In this document: positions 30,362-38,584 of the stretch, one piece after another | Position numbering within the stretch: the stretch's first letter is position 1 | How the letters are laid out: every line of letters begins with the position of its first letter | Source: a bacterium | Lineage (GTDB): Bacteria > Planctomycetota > JAFGQW01 | Direction of reading: 5' to 3' | DNA: 64,000 nucleotides | Assembly (NCBI GenBank): GCA_030426805.1 | Contig: JAUHXU010000004.1 | Coordinates: 172,792 to 236,791 of the forward strand | Made by a program: the position numbers and the translations under genes | The notes under the pieces: generated by a model | Told to the model about the DNA's origin: nothing | Databases searched by the model: none | What the model saw: only the letters and a program-made list of their open reading frames with translations

Positions 30362-30441
30362 GGACCGATTTTCCGGTGGCGGCGCACGACCGGGAAACGA
30401 ACCACACGCTGTCTTGTTGGATGAAGCCTGCGGGGTCTTTT

Positions 30442-30464
30442 GTTCCCGGCCTGGCGGCGGGAAC
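30442..30464 (-). terminator. Hairpin downstream of the floA-operon membrane protein
   Basis: GTTCCCG and CGGGAAC (30442-30448 and 30458-30464) form a 7-bp stem with a 9-base loop, 26 bases past the stop at 30490 in transcription direction. There is no T-run after it on the minus strand, so termination there is only possible. Confidence 0.35.
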
Positions 30465-30489
30465 GCCTAACGCTCGCTCGGGCGGGCGG

Positions 30490-31176
30490 TTAGAAGTGGC
30501 CCGAGCGCCCGGAATCGGGCTCGTTTTCGGCACCTGGCGGCGGCCGCAATCCCGGCGGGGGGGCGAGGATTTCCCGCCAGAGGAACGCTTCGCGGACCGC
30601 TGTGGGCGAGCGGCGGAGCCGGACCTGGGGCAGGCCTCGGCGGCGTCGGGTGACCGCGGCCGAGCCTTCGAGCAGTTCGGAGTGCGTGAATTCGATCGCC
30701 CGGCGCAGCGCTGCCGCATCGAACGTCAGGTCGCGATGGGAGACGCTGACGTCGGTCGGCTGGTCGATCAGCGGGGCGGCGAGGCGACGACGGCGGCGGC
30801 GCGGCGAACGCGCCTCGCGGGGCCGGCTCGGTTCGGCCGGCGGGGCGGGCGGCGCGACGGTCGCCTCCGCGTCGTCCTCCGTTTCCGGTGGCGGCGCTTC
30901 GGCGACGGTCGGACCCGATTCGGTGCGCCCCTCGATCACGTCGATGTAGCGCTTGATCTCGTCCATCACCGACGTCGGTGCCGGCGCGTCCCCGGCTTCG
31001 GCGGCGTCGCCGTCGCCCTCCGCGCCCTCCGCCGGCGTCGGCTCGCGCTTCAGTACGAAGCGCTCGATCAGCCGCTTGACGATCGTCAGCAGGCCGACGA
31101 GCACCACGATCAGATACGGAAACAGGTTGCCGAGGATGTCGGACCAGTCGCCGCCTTGTGCGAAGAGGGCGATCAC
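30490..31176 (-). CDS. Membrane-anchored protein of unknown function in the floA operon
   Basis: A 228-residue protein with one N-terminal membrane helix (about 17-38, LFPYLIVVLVGLLTIVKRL). The rest is a disordered, acidic then proline-rich region (residues 48-130), a basic cluster (SPRRRRRRLAAP) and a short helical tail. No family is recognised. It starts 4 bases after floA and ends the nfeD-nfeD-floA run, so a role with the flotillin membrane assembly is a reasonable guess. Low-complexity composition makes homology searches weak. Confidence 0.75.
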   Translation of the reverse strand: MIALFAQGGDWSDILGNLFPYLIVVLVGLLTIVKRLIERFVLKREPTPAEGAEGDGDAAEAGDAPAPTSVMDEIKRYIDVIEGRTESGPTVAEAPPPETEDDAEATVAPPAPPAEPSRPREARSPRRRRRRLAAPLIDQPTDVSVSHRDLTFDAAALRRAIEFTHSELLEGSAAVTRRRRGLPQVRLRRSPTAVREAFLWREILAPPPGLRPPPGAENEPDSGRSGHF

Positions 31177-31180
31177 CGGG

Positions 31181-32224
31181 CTACGCGTTCGGCTCGTTCG
31201 GCTCGTCGCCCTCGCCGACGATGCGCTGGCGCATCTCGGTATCGGCGGCGATGTTCTTCATCCGGTAGTAGTCCATGATGCCGAACTGGCCGTTGCGGAA
31301 CGCATCGGCCATCGCCTTCGGCACTTCGGCTTCGGCGAGCACGACCTTCGCCTGGTTCTCGGCGACGAGCGCCGCCATCTCGGTCTCGCGCGCGACCGCC
31401 ATCGCGCGGCGCTCCTCGGCCTTCGCCTGCGCGATGCGCTTGTCGGCCTCGGCTTGCTCGGCCTGCAGCTTCGCGCCGATGTTCTCGCCGATGTCGACGT
31501 CGGCGATGTCGATGCTGAGGATCTCGAACGCGGTGCCCGCGTCGAGGCCCTTCGAGAGCACGACCTTCGAGATCTGGTCGGGGTTCTCCAGCACGCTCTT
31601 GTGCGACTCGGCCGAACCGATCGTCGACACGATGCCTTCGCCGACGCGCGCGATGATCGTCTCTTCGGTCGCACCACCGACGAGGCGTTCGATGTTCGTG
31701 CGCACCGTGACGCGTGCCTTCGCCATCAGCTGGATGCCGTCCTTCGCGACCGCCGCGATCGACGGCTTCGGTCCCTCGGGCTTCGGGCAGTCGATCACCT
31801 TCGGCAACACGCTGTGCTGCACGGCCTCGAGCACGTCGCGTCCCGCGAGGTCGATCGCGCGCGCGGTCTTGAAGTCGAGCGGCAGGCGCGCACGGTCGGC
31901 GGCGATCATCGCCCGCGCGACGTTCGGCACGTTGCCGCCGGCCAGGTAGTGCGCCTCGAGCTCTTGCGTGCTCACCTCGAGGTTCGCCTGCACCGCCATG
32001 ATCTTGGAACGCACGATCACGGTCGGGTTCACCTTGCGCAGGCTCATCCCGATCAGCTGGAACAGCGATACGTCGGCTCGTGCGAACTTCGCCTGCAACC
32101 AGAGGTTGAGGTAGCGCGCGACGATCAGCGCGACGAGACCGCCGACGACGACCGCGACCGCGATCAGGGCCATCGTGCCGGTCGAGAGTCCGAAGGTCGG
32201 GGTGACGGGGAGCAGTGCGAGCAT
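31181..32224 (-). CDS. floA: Flotillin-like protein FloA
   Basis: A 347-residue band-7/flotillin protein of the FloA (YqfA) type. One membrane hairpin or helix lies at residues 15-40 (LIAVAVVVGGLVALIVARYL), followed by an SPFH domain and a long coiled coil rich in EA repeats (QAEQAEADKRIAQAKAEERRAMAVARE). Flotillins form membrane microdomain scaffolds. The upstream NfeD proteins are the classic operon partners, which supports the call. The wording GMSLRKVNPTVIVRSKIMAVQANL is typical of FloA. It starts 15 bases after the short NfeD gene. Confidence 0.94.
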   Translation of the reverse strand: MLALLPVTPTFGLSTGTMALIAVAVVVGGLVALIVARYLNLWLQAKFARADVSLFQLIGMSLRKVNPTVIVRSKIMAVQANLEVSTQELEAHYLAGGNVPNVARAMIAADRARLPLDFKTARAIDLAGRDVLEAVQHSVLPKVIDCPKPEGPKPSIAAVAKDGIQLMAKARVTVRTNIERLVGGATEETIIARVGEGIVSTIGSAESHKSVLENPDQISKVVLSKGLDAGTAFEILSIDIADVDIGENIGAKLQAEQAEADKRIAQAKAEERRAMAVARETEMAALVAENQAKVVLAEAEVPKAMADAFRNGQFGIMDYYRMKNIAADTEMRQRIVGEGDEPNEPNA

Positions 32225-32239
32225 GGGACGATCCGGTTC

Positions 32240-32752
32240 TCAGTCGACGGAAGGGGTGGAATGGGAGGACGAGGCGGGCACCGCCCGGACGACGATCCGG
32301 TTGCCCTCGACCGCGACGACTTCGACGACCGTCGAGCCGTCGATCAGTTCGCCTTCGGTCACGACGGGGATTCGCTCCCCGTCGAAATCGGCGGTGCCGG
32401 CGGGTCGAAGCGGGGTCACCGCGGTGCCGGTCCGGCCGATCAGTTGCCGGTTGCGTTCGTAGATCTCGCCGATCGCGGCCGGGTCGTCCGGCGCGCGCAG
32501 CAGCAGGTTGTCGCCGAGACGCGTCGTCGTCAGCAGGCGGAAGCCGAGCGCGATCGCGGTCGGGACGAGGACGAATGCGGCGACGAGGATCCCGATGCCG
32601 AACGGCGTGCTCTCGCCGAACGCGAGCAGCACGCTGCCGATCAGCGCGGCGATGCTCATCAGCGTAAACAGGCCGAAGGACGGCACCAGCACCTCGAGCA
32701 CGATGATGCCGATGCCGACGATGAACAGCACGATGGCGAGGGCGGCGTTCAC
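32240..32752 (-). CDS. Short NfeD-family membrane protein
   Basis: A 170-residue NfeD-like protein without the protease domain. Two or three membrane segments are near the N-terminus (residues 3-75: LAIVLFIVGIGIIVLEVLVPSFGLFTLMSIAALIG and the following IGILVAAFVLVPTAIALGF), then an OB-fold soluble domain (GRTGTAVTPLRPAGTADFDGERIPVVTEGELIDGSTVVEVVAVEGNR split over about 110-160). The start GTG overlaps the stop of the long NfeD gene (GTGA). It is the bridging partner between the protease and FloA. Confidence 0.9.
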   Translation of the reverse strand: MNAALAIVLFIVGIGIIVLEVLVPSFGLFTLMSIAALIGSVLLAFGESTPFGIGILVAAFVLVPTAIALGFRLLTTTRLGDNLLLRAPDDPAAIGEIYERNRQLIGRTGTAVTPLRPAGTADFDGERIPVVTEGELIDGSTVVEVVAVEGNRIVVRAVPASSSHSTPSVD

Positions 32753-34281
32753 GACGTCGCCTCGCGCACGACGATCCGGTTTCCCTCGACCCGCACGACT
32801 TCGATCGGCGTCTCGGCCTCGACGAACTCGCCGCGGGTGACGACGTCGAACCGCGTGCCGTCGAGGGTCGCCGCGCCGGCCGGGCGCAGCGCGGTGAGTG
32901 CGACGCCCGCGGCCCCCGGCGCGAGGGTGACGCCCCGCTGCGGCTGGACGGTTCGGGTGGCGACGTCGGCTTCGGGTACGGTCAGAACGAGCCGGTTCAG
33001 CAACGGAATGTTCGGCAGGAAGCGTGCGATCGCGATCGCGATGCCGGTCGCGCCGAGCACCGCCAGTGCGAACTTCCACAGCGCGGCCTCGAACGTCTCG
33101 GTCTCCCACGGCGTGGTCGGCACGACGTTGCCGAGGTCGCCGGGGATCGCCCCGGCGAAGAGACCGACGAGGACGCAGCCGATCCCCAGCGCACCCGGGA
33201 TGCCGAAGCCGGGCACGACGAAGATCTCGAGTCCGATCAGCAGCACCCCGACACCGGCGATCGCGATCTCCCAGTACTCGCTCAGTCCCGAGAGGTAGCC
33301 GATGAAGAAGTAGACCGAGAACGCCGCGATCCCGCTGATCCCGAAGAAGCCGAAGCCCGGCGTCTTGAACTCGAGGTAGAGGCAGAGGAGCCCGAGCAGG
33401 ATCCAGAGCATGCTGTACGCCTGGATGTCGCGGACGAGCGTCTCCGACCACGTCGGCGCGATCTCCGTCGGCTCGAAGCGATCGAAGCCGAGGTGCATGC
33501 CGAGTTCGGCGTCATCCTGCACGACCGCGGCGGCGAACCCGTAGCGGGTGGCCTCACCGGCGGTCATCGTCAGCAGTTCGCCCTCGGCGACGACGACGCG
33601 CTTGCGCGCGATCCCGGCCTTGCGCTCGTCGCTCCAGTCGTCAAAGTCCTTGCGCCGGACGTATTGGATCGGCGCGCCGTCCGCTTCGATCGCGAGCACC
33701 TCGATCCCGGGCGACACCATGCTCTCCGCGAGCGCGAGCGGGTAGCCGTTGGCCTCGGCGTACTTCCGGAAGACCGCGCGGATCGGCGACTGGATCTTCT
33801 CCGGCCCCTCGGTGATCCCGCCGGCGCCCATCAGGATCGGCTGGCAGTCGCCGATCGTGCCGCCGGGGCCCATGTAGATCTGGTTCCCGGAGAGCGCGAT
33901 CAGCGCCCCGGCACTGAGCGCCATCCGCGTGACGTGAAACGCGACGTGAACCCGGGGGCGCAGGTCGTTGAACACGTAGTCACCGAATTTGAACGCCGCG
34001 CCGAGTTCCCCGCCGGGCGTGTCGAGCGGGACGACGAGCAGGTCGGCACCGGCCGCGATCGCGTCTTCCGCGCGGCGTTTGAACGTCGTGAGGTTCCAGT
34101 CGTTGATCTCGCCGGTGACGGGCACCGCGATCGCCTTGCGAAAGCGGTCGTCCTTCGCGCCGGCCGGCGGGCCGGCATCCGACGTCGGTTCCTGCCCGAC
34201 GCCAGTCGACGCGACGGAGAACAGCGCGACGGTCGCGACCGCGAGGACGAGCGAAGCGGTGGGGCGCAGTAGTCTTCTCAC
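32749..34281 (-). CDS. NfeD-type membrane serine protease (ClpP/crotonase fold)
   Basis: A 510-residue long NfeD protein. A signal peptide (residues 1-29) leads to an exported ClpP-like domain with the nucleophile serine in MALSAGALIAL and a lysine in the EKIQSPIRAVFRKY helix, the Ser-Lys pair of this family; GGTIGDCQPI is the adjacent conserved loop. Four or five membrane helices (about 285-420) and an OB-fold tail (GVALTALRPAGAATLDGTRFDVV) follow. The family cleaves stomatin/flotillin-type partners, which fits the FloA gene two positions on. It is the first gene of the operon. Confidence 0.92.
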   Translation of the reverse strand: MRRLLRPTASLVLAVATVALFSVASTGVGQEPTSDAGPPAGAKDDRFRKAIAVPVTGEINDWNLTTFKRRAEDAIAAGADLLVVPLDTPGGELGAAFKFGDYVFNDLRPRVHVAFHVTRMALSAGALIALSGNQIYMGPGGTIGDCQPILMGAGGITEGPEKIQSPIRAVFRKYAEANGYPLALAESMVSPGIEVLAIEADGAPIQYVRRKDFDDWSDERKAGIARKRVVVAEGELLTMTAGEATRYGFAAAVVQDDAELGMHLGFDRFEPTEIAPTWSETLVRDIQAYSMLWILLGLLCLYLEFKTPGFGFFGISGIAAFSVYFFIGYLSGLSEYWEIAIAGVGVLLIGLEIFVVPGFGIPGALGIGCVLVGLFAGAIPGDLGNVVPTTPWETETFEAALWKFALAVLGATGIAIAIARFLPNIPLLNRLVLTVPEADVATRTVQPQRGVTLAPGAAGVALTALRPAGAATLDGTRFDVVTRGEFVEAETPIEVVRVEGNRIVVREATS

Positions 34282-34399
34282 GTCCGAAAGGTAGCTTCGG
34301 CTCGCGGGGCGTCACCAGTGTTTTCCGACCGCCGTCGCGGGGCAGAAGGCGGACGCGCGGAGAGACGCGCGGAAAGAGGGACGCCGAAGGAGGAAAGCG

Positions 34400-34476
34400 T
34401 GGTGGAGGATATCGGGCTCGAACCGATGACCTCAACACTGCCAGTGTTGCGCTCTAGCCAACTGAGCTAATCCCCC
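34400..34476 (-). tRNA. tRNA-Ala (anticodon GGC)
   Basis: A 77-base tRNA with CCA encoded at its 3' end (34402-34400). The acceptor GGGGGAT (34476-34470) pairs with ATCCTCC and has the G3-U70 wobble that marks alanine tRNA. The D arm is AGCTCAGTTGGCTAGAGC, the anticodon loop CTGGCAG (34444-34438) presents GGC, and the T loop is TTCGAGC. It lies in the gap between the NfeD protease gene and the coiled-coil membrane protein. Confidence 0.97.
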
Positions 34477-34889
34477 ACGCGGGGGTCGAGACCGCATCGC
34501 GGCACCGACGCGGAAGGGATACTCGCGGTGCGCATTCGGAGTCAAGACGTCGCGGCAAATTCCTGTTGACGGCCGAGATACGACGGCGATATGATCCGCG
34601 CCGAAGGGTCGGTCCTGCCGGTCCGATTTCCGCGAGCGCAGACGCGTCACCCACGTCCGCGCGGCGCGGGTCGGCGTCGACCCCGAGGCGGTTGGGATCG
34701 CGCGCATCGTTGGGCGACACGCCGGGCGGAATGCGCGGTCCCCACGGGTGAGTCCGAATAGCGCTCATGGCGGAGCCCGCGTTGCGGATCCGGCCGCGAG
34801 TGCGCCGCAAGTCGGTCCGTTCGGCGATCGATGCGGCTTGTCTGGGAGGGAGTGCCCGCACGCAGCGGCGCAGAATGGGAGTCGAGCCA
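34477..34889. other. 413-base non-coding stretch, long leader of the coiled-coil gene
   Basis: Between the tRNA-Ala and ATG 34890 I see a strong promoter at 34566-34595 and then about 290 bases of GC-rich leader with several short stems (GGTCG/CGACC near 34670-34684). An in-frame extension of the downstream gene begins at ATG 34767 and is possible, but it lacks a ribosome-binding site and is Arg-rich. Otherwise nothing I can name. Confidence 0.4.
34566..34595 (+). promoter_or_regulatory. Strong sigma-70-like promoter
   Basis: TTGACG (34566-34571) and TATGAT (34590-34595) are 18 bases apart, each one base from consensus. It points at the coiled-coil protein gene but leaves a leader of about 285 bases to ATG 34890, or about 160 bases to ATG 34767. 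Confidence 0.7.
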
Positions 34890-35831
34890 ATGGCACCAGA
34901 GAACAAACCGGGCAGCAAGCCCGAGAAGAAGCCCGACAGCAAGCCGGGGGCGAAGTCGGCCGGGGGGCCGGAGACGCGCAAGCCCGGATTCGACGCCGGC
35001 CCGTTCGGCACGCCGAAGGGCTCCGGCGACGAGCGCGCGGGCGGCTTGCTGAGCCGCTTCTTCCACAAGCGCGAGAAGGCCCCGGCCCGGCCGGGCACGC
35101 GCCCCGCGTCCGAGGCGTCGAGCGGCGTGCCGACGATCGTGCGCAAGATCTCGAAGAAGGAAGAGCAGACGACGCGGCTCAACGAGGGGCTCACCGAGCT
35201 GTCCTCGCTGATGCGTTGCGTCGGGGACCAGCTCGACTCCGACAGCAAGGATCGCGTGGCGATGCGCCAGGCGATCGAGCCGCTCCGCGAGTTCCTGAGC
35301 AACTACCCGGATGCCGCCGAGCGCAGCACGAAGGCGCTCGAGGCGATCCAGTCCGAGGTCGTCGGTCAGCGCAAGTCCACCGAGGCGCTCGTCGAGAAGA
35401 TGAGTGCGCTCCCGGAGGCGATTCGCGAACTCCCGGCCGTCGGCAAGCAGCAGGTGACGATCCTGCAGGGCGTGCTGCGCAACGTCGAGGAGCACAACCG
35501 CAAGCTCACCGGACTGCTCAACACGGTCGAGACCGCGACCGCGCGCAACGCCGAGGCGATCGACGACCTGCGCTGCCTGCAGAAAGAGTCGCTCGAGGTG
35601 ATGACCCGCACGCAGCAGGACACCTACCGCGAGTTCGACCGCCGCAACGGCGAGCAGCAAAAAAACCTCGTCGCGATGATGACCCGCAACAACCGTCACC
35701 ACGCGGTGCTGATGGTCGTGTTCCTCATCGTGACCCTCTGCGCGGTGAGCGTTGCGGCGCTGATGACCGGCAAGGGCAATCGCCCGATCGAGGCGAACAA
35801 CGCGGAGCGCGAACTGCCCGTCGGTAAGTGA
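34890..35831 (+). CDS. Coiled-coil protein with C-terminal membrane anchor, unknown function
   Basis: A 313-residue protein if it starts at ATG 34890, which has GGGAG 9 bases upstream. Residues 1-75 are lysine/proline-rich and disordered (ENKPGSKPEKKPDSKPG). Residues about 90-265 form helices and coiled coil with heptad-like spacing (TRLNEGLTELSSLMR, IRELPAVGKQQVTILQGVLRNVEEHNRKLTGLLN). One membrane helix near 275-297 (HAVLMVVFLIVTLCAVSVAALM) leaves a short tail. This resembles a tail-anchored scaffold, or a methyl-accepting-like rod without the signalling tip. I do not recognise the family. An upstream in-frame ATG at 34767 would add 41 Arg-rich residues. Confidence 0.75.
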   Translation: MAPENKPGSKPEKKPDSKPGAKSAGGPETRKPGFDAGPFGTPKGSGDERAGGLLSRFFHKREKAPARPGTRPASEASSGVPTIVRKISKKEEQTTRLNEGLTELSSLMRCVGDQLDSDSKDRVAMRQAIEPLREFLSNYPDAAERSTKALEAIQSEVVGQRKSTEALVEKMSALPEAIRELPAVGKQQVTILQGVLRNVEEHNRKLTGLLNTVETATARNAEAIDDLRCLQKESLEVMTRTQQDTYREFDRRNGEQQKNLVAMMTRNNRHHAVLMVVFLIVTLCAVSVAALMTGKGNRPIEANNAERELPVGK

Positions 35832-35843
35832 TCCCCGGACGAC

Positions 35844-36620
35844 TCAGCCGCGTCGTGCTTCTTGCAGGGCGCGGCTGATGTGGCGCTTCACGTCCAGCGA
35901 GAAGTCGCCCTGGAGGATCCACTCGAGGTAGTCCGGGTGCTCCTGGGCGACGCGCGCCAGCGGCTCGTCGCGGTGCTTGCCGAAACGCATCACGACGACG
36001 CCGTCCTTGCGGATCAGCTTGCCCTCTGCGTCGACGCGTGACGGTGCGTTCGGGTTGAACTCGTTCTGCAAGCTCTCGACGTCGCGGGGGAGCGTCGGGT
36101 GGGTGCGCAGCATCGCTTCGAGCACGCGGAATGTCGCGTGCGCATCCGCTTCCGCACCGTGTGCCCCGGTGTGCTCCTCGTCGAGGTAGCGCTGCACCGC
36201 CGCGCTCAGGTCGCGCGGCTCGAGCTTGTGGAACATCCGCTGCACGTCGAGGAAGCGCCGTCCCTCGAGCGGAAACTCGACGTCCGCCCGGTTGAACTCC
36301 TCGACGAGCATCGGCAGGTCGAACTTCAGGACGTTGTAGCCGGCGAGGTCGCAGCCCTCGAGGAGTTCGGCGAGACTTCGGGCGACCTGGCGGAACGTCG
36401 GTTCGTCGGCGACGTCGGCGTCGCGGATCCCGTGCACGGCCGATGCTTCCGACGGAATCGATCGCTCCGGGTTGAGGCGTCGCGTCTTCACCTCCGGGTC
36501 ACGGGCGCCCGGTGAGAACTTGATGATCGAGATCTCGACGATCCGGTCCTCGCGGGGCGAGACGCCGGTCGTTTCGAGGTCGAAGACGACGAACGGTCGA
36601 TCGTGCTGCAGGCGGCGCAT
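35844..36620 (-). CDS. DnaQ-like 3'-5' exonuclease with extra C-terminal domain
   Basis: A 258-residue DEDDh exonuclease. Exo I is VFDLETTG (residues 11-18), Exo II falls near NVLKFDLPML, and Exo III is HGAEADAHATF with the His and Asp. This is the pol III epsilon-type proofreading fold. After residue 175 a tail (KDGVVVMRFGKHRDEPLARVAQEHPDYLEWILQGDF) matches the small domain found at the end of some exonuclease X-like proteins. It is more likely a stand-alone exonuclease than the replicative epsilon subunit, because of that domain. It lies 77 bases past the BI-1 gene on the same strand. Confidence 0.88.
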   Translation of the reverse strand: MRRLQHDRPFVVFDLETTGVSPREDRIVEISIIKFSPGARDPEVKTRRLNPERSIPSEASAVHGIRDADVADEPTFRQVARSLAELLEGCDLAGYNVLKFDLPMLVEEFNRADVEFPLEGRRFLDVQRMFHKLEPRDLSAAVQRYLDEEHTGAHGAEADAHATFRVLEAMLRTHPTLPRDVESLQNEFNPNAPSRVDAEGKLIRKDGVVVMRFGKHRDEPLARVAQEHPDYLEWILQGDFSLDVKRHISRALQEARRG

Positions 36621-36651
36621 CGGGATCGGATCGGCCTCCTCGTACGGCGAA

Positions 36652-36676
36652 GCGGGCGCCGATCGACGGCGCCCGC
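36652..36676 (-). terminator. Hairpin after the BI-1 family gene
   Basis: GCGGGCGCC (36652-36660) and GGCGCCCGC (36668-36676) form a perfect 9-bp stem with a 7-base loop, 21 bases after the stop at 36697 in transcription direction. TTCGCC follows on the minus strand rather than a T-run. It separates BI-1 from the exonuclease gene. Confidence 0.55.
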
Positions 36677-36696
36677 GGGGTTCGTGGTGCGTGGGA

Positions 36697-37422
36697 TCAG
36701 TCGTCCATGCGCATGAAGAGCTGGAGGATGTACCAGAACATCAGCGCGATCGACGCGAACAGACCGAGCGCGGCGCCGACGTGGTAGCCGACCGGATACT
36801 CGCGCATGATGTTCGACGTGTTGTAGAGCACGCTCGCGCCGGCGAGGCACACCATGCCGCCGGAGAAGACGAGCGACAGTGTCGAGGACGCCGGGAAGAA
36901 CATCATCAAGACGATCATCCCGAGTGCGACGAAACCGCCGACCTTGATCGCGCCGCCGAGGAACGAGAAGTCGGCCTTCGTCGTGAACGCGACGACGGTG
37001 AGCCCCGAGAAGAGGAACAGCGTCAGGATCGCGGCCTTCGGGATTACGTCGGGTGTGGAATACTTGGTCGCGATGAAGAGCAGCGGCAGGAAGATCAGGG
37101 ATTGGGCGACGACGAGCAGGCTGAGACCCGCGTATTGCCTCCCGACCGAGCCCGGCGTGTGCGCCCAGCGATCGGCGACCCAACTCGCACCCATGAAGAG
37201 CGCGAGGACGATCAGCCATCCCCAGCCGCTGAACGCCATCTTTCGGGCGAGGTCCTGGGTGATCGGGATCTGCAGGAACGCCCAGCTCAACGCGACGAAC
37301 GCGAGGATCGCGCCGGCGAGGTGGAGATACGTCTTCTTGATGAACTCGACCCGCTCGGTCGCCATCGCCTCCGCCACCGGCGGGGCGCCAAAGCTCGCGT
37401 AGGGGTTGTTCGCGTCTTGCAT
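36697..37422 (-). CDS. Bax inhibitor-1/YccA family membrane protein
   Basis: A 241-residue polytopic protein with seven apparent membrane segments starting near residue 30 (LAGAILAFVALSWAFL) and ending with IALMFWYILQLF followed by a short charged tail (MRMDD). The wording FIKKTYLHLAGAI and the NIMREYPVG loop fit the YccA/YbhL/BI-1 (LFG) family, whose members form calcium leak channels or modulate membrane proteases. The start ATG has GGAGGA 9 bases upstream. It is divergent from the importer genes, sharing the 157-base gap that holds a 15-bp palindrome. Confidence 0.93.
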   Translation of the reverse strand: MQDANNPYASFGAPPVAEAMATERVEFIKKTYLHLAGAILAFVALSWAFLQIPITQDLARKMAFSGWGWLIVLALFMGASWVADRWAHTPGSVGRQYAGLSLLVVAQSLIFLPLLFIATKYSTPDVIPKAAILTLFLFSGLTVVAFTTKADFSFLGGAIKVGGFVALGMIVLMMFFPASSTLSLVFSGGMVCLAGASVLYNTSNIMREYPVGYHVGAALGLFASIALMFWYILQLFMRMDD

Positions 37423-37502
37423 CGACTCGGTTCCTCCGTGTTTGGATCGGTCCGGCGGGGCTGCCGACGACCGTCGCTACAGCGTACGATCCCCCCCGGG
37501 GC

Positions 37503-37517
37503 GGTCAAGTCTTGACC
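37503..37517. repeat. 15-bp palindrome GGTCAAGtCTTGACC
   Basis: Two 7-base arms around a single central base, in the divergent gap between the BI-1 gene and the importer permease, 63 bases before the permease ATG. It is operator-like, symmetric and AT-richer than its surroundings. No regulator gene is adjacent, so its function is unknown. Confidence 0.5.
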
Positions 37518-37579
37518 CCGGTCGGGCGCCGCGTCACCACTGGCTCTCGGTATCACGACGCCCGCCCCGAGGAGATCCG

Positions 37580-38584
37580 ATGGGTCAGCCCCCGCTCGAC
37601 GCCGCCCGCTGGTGGCGGATCGTGCTGTGTCACGGGGCGGTCTTCGGCGGCGTTTTCGTGCTCGCGGCCGGCTGCCTGCCGATCGTGCTCGACCCGTCGA
37701 AGGACACCGACTGGCGGGTCCTGACCCAGATCCGGCTGCCCGGCTACGCGCTCGCGGCGGTCGTCGGGGGGGGGCTCGCGCTGGCCGGCGTCGTCTTCCA
37801 GGCACTGCTGCACAACCCGCTCGCGTCGCCCTATGTGCTCGGCGTGAGCGCGGGCGGCAGTCTCGGGGCGATCCTCGCGATCGTGACCGGGGTCGAAGCC
37901 CACGTCGGGGGCGCGACGCTGCGACCGCTCTTCGCGCTGGCCGGCTGCGTCGGCGCGATCGCGCTCGTCTACCGACTCGCCGAGCGCCGCGGGCGCGCGC
38001 CGCGCGGCACGCTGCTGCTCGCCGGCGTCGTCGTCAACGCGTCGCTGTCCGCGCTGATCCTCTACATCACGTTCGTCGCGCAGCCGCAGGAGACGCTGAG
38101 GATCGTGCGCTGGCTGATGGGCGGGATCGTCGAGCCGGTCGCGCCGGTCGAGGTCGCGACCGCGGCGCTGCTCGTCGGGGTCGCGGCCGCCGCGATCCTG
38201 CGGCAAGGCGGACGCCTCAACGTGCTGTCGCTGTCCACGCCGGAGGCGTCGTCGCTCGGTGTGTCCGTCGCTCGCACGCGGATCTGGCTCTTCTGGGGCG
38301 CAGCCCTGATCACCGCCGGCGCGGTGAGTTTCACCGGGCCGATCGGCTTCGTCGGCCTGATCGTGCCGCACGTCGTGCGCCTGCTGATCGGCGGGGACAA
38401 CCGGCTGCTGCTGCCGTGCTCGTTTCTCGCGGGCGCGGCGTTCCTCGTACTGGCCGAGGGGCTGGCGCACCGGATCGACTATCCGCGCCGGATCCCGGTC
38501 GGCATTCTGACCGCACTCGCCGGCGGGCCCTTCTTCCTGTTCCTCCTCCGCCGCCACCTCGTCCGAACCGGGGGGGACGCGTGA
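37580..38584 (+). CDS. FecCD/BtuC-family ABC importer permease
   Basis: A 334-residue permease of the iron-siderophore/cobalamin importer family. Eight to ten membrane segments are visible; the motifs RLPGYALAAVVGGGLALAGVVFQALLHNPLASPYVLGVSAGGSLGA and PEASSLGVSVARTR, followed by FVGLIVPHVVRLLIGGDNR (the coupling region that meets the ATPase), are characteristic. GGAG lies 7 bases before the ATG. It is coupled to the ATPase gene (GTGA overlap). No periplasmic binding protein or TonB receptor is in the window, so the substrate (B12, heme or siderophore) is open. Confidence 0.93.
   Translation: MGQPPLDAARWWRIVLCHGAVFGGVFVLAAGCLPIVLDPSKDTDWRVLTQIRLPGYALAAVVGGGLALAGVVFQALLHNPLASPYVLGVSAGGSLGAILAIVTGVEAHVGGATLRPLFALAGCVGAIALVYRLAERRGRAPRGTLLLAGVVVNASLSALILYITFVAQPQETLRIVRWLMGGIVEPVAPVEVATAALLVGVAAAAILRQGGRLNVLSLSTPEASSLGVSVARTRIWLFWGAALITAGAVSFTGPIGFVGLIVPHVVRLLIGGDNRLLLPCSFLAGAAFLVLAEGLAHRIDYPRRIPVGILTALAGGPFFLFLLRRHLVRTGGDA

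Noticed and set aside
34400..34476. tRNA-Ala as an island insertion site
   Set aside because: The neighbours are ordinary genes; no integrase adjoins it and no partial tRNA copy was noticed.
37423..37579. Cobalamin riboswitch before the BtuC-like permease
   Set aside because: No B12-box-like sequence was found; the only clear feature is a short palindrome.
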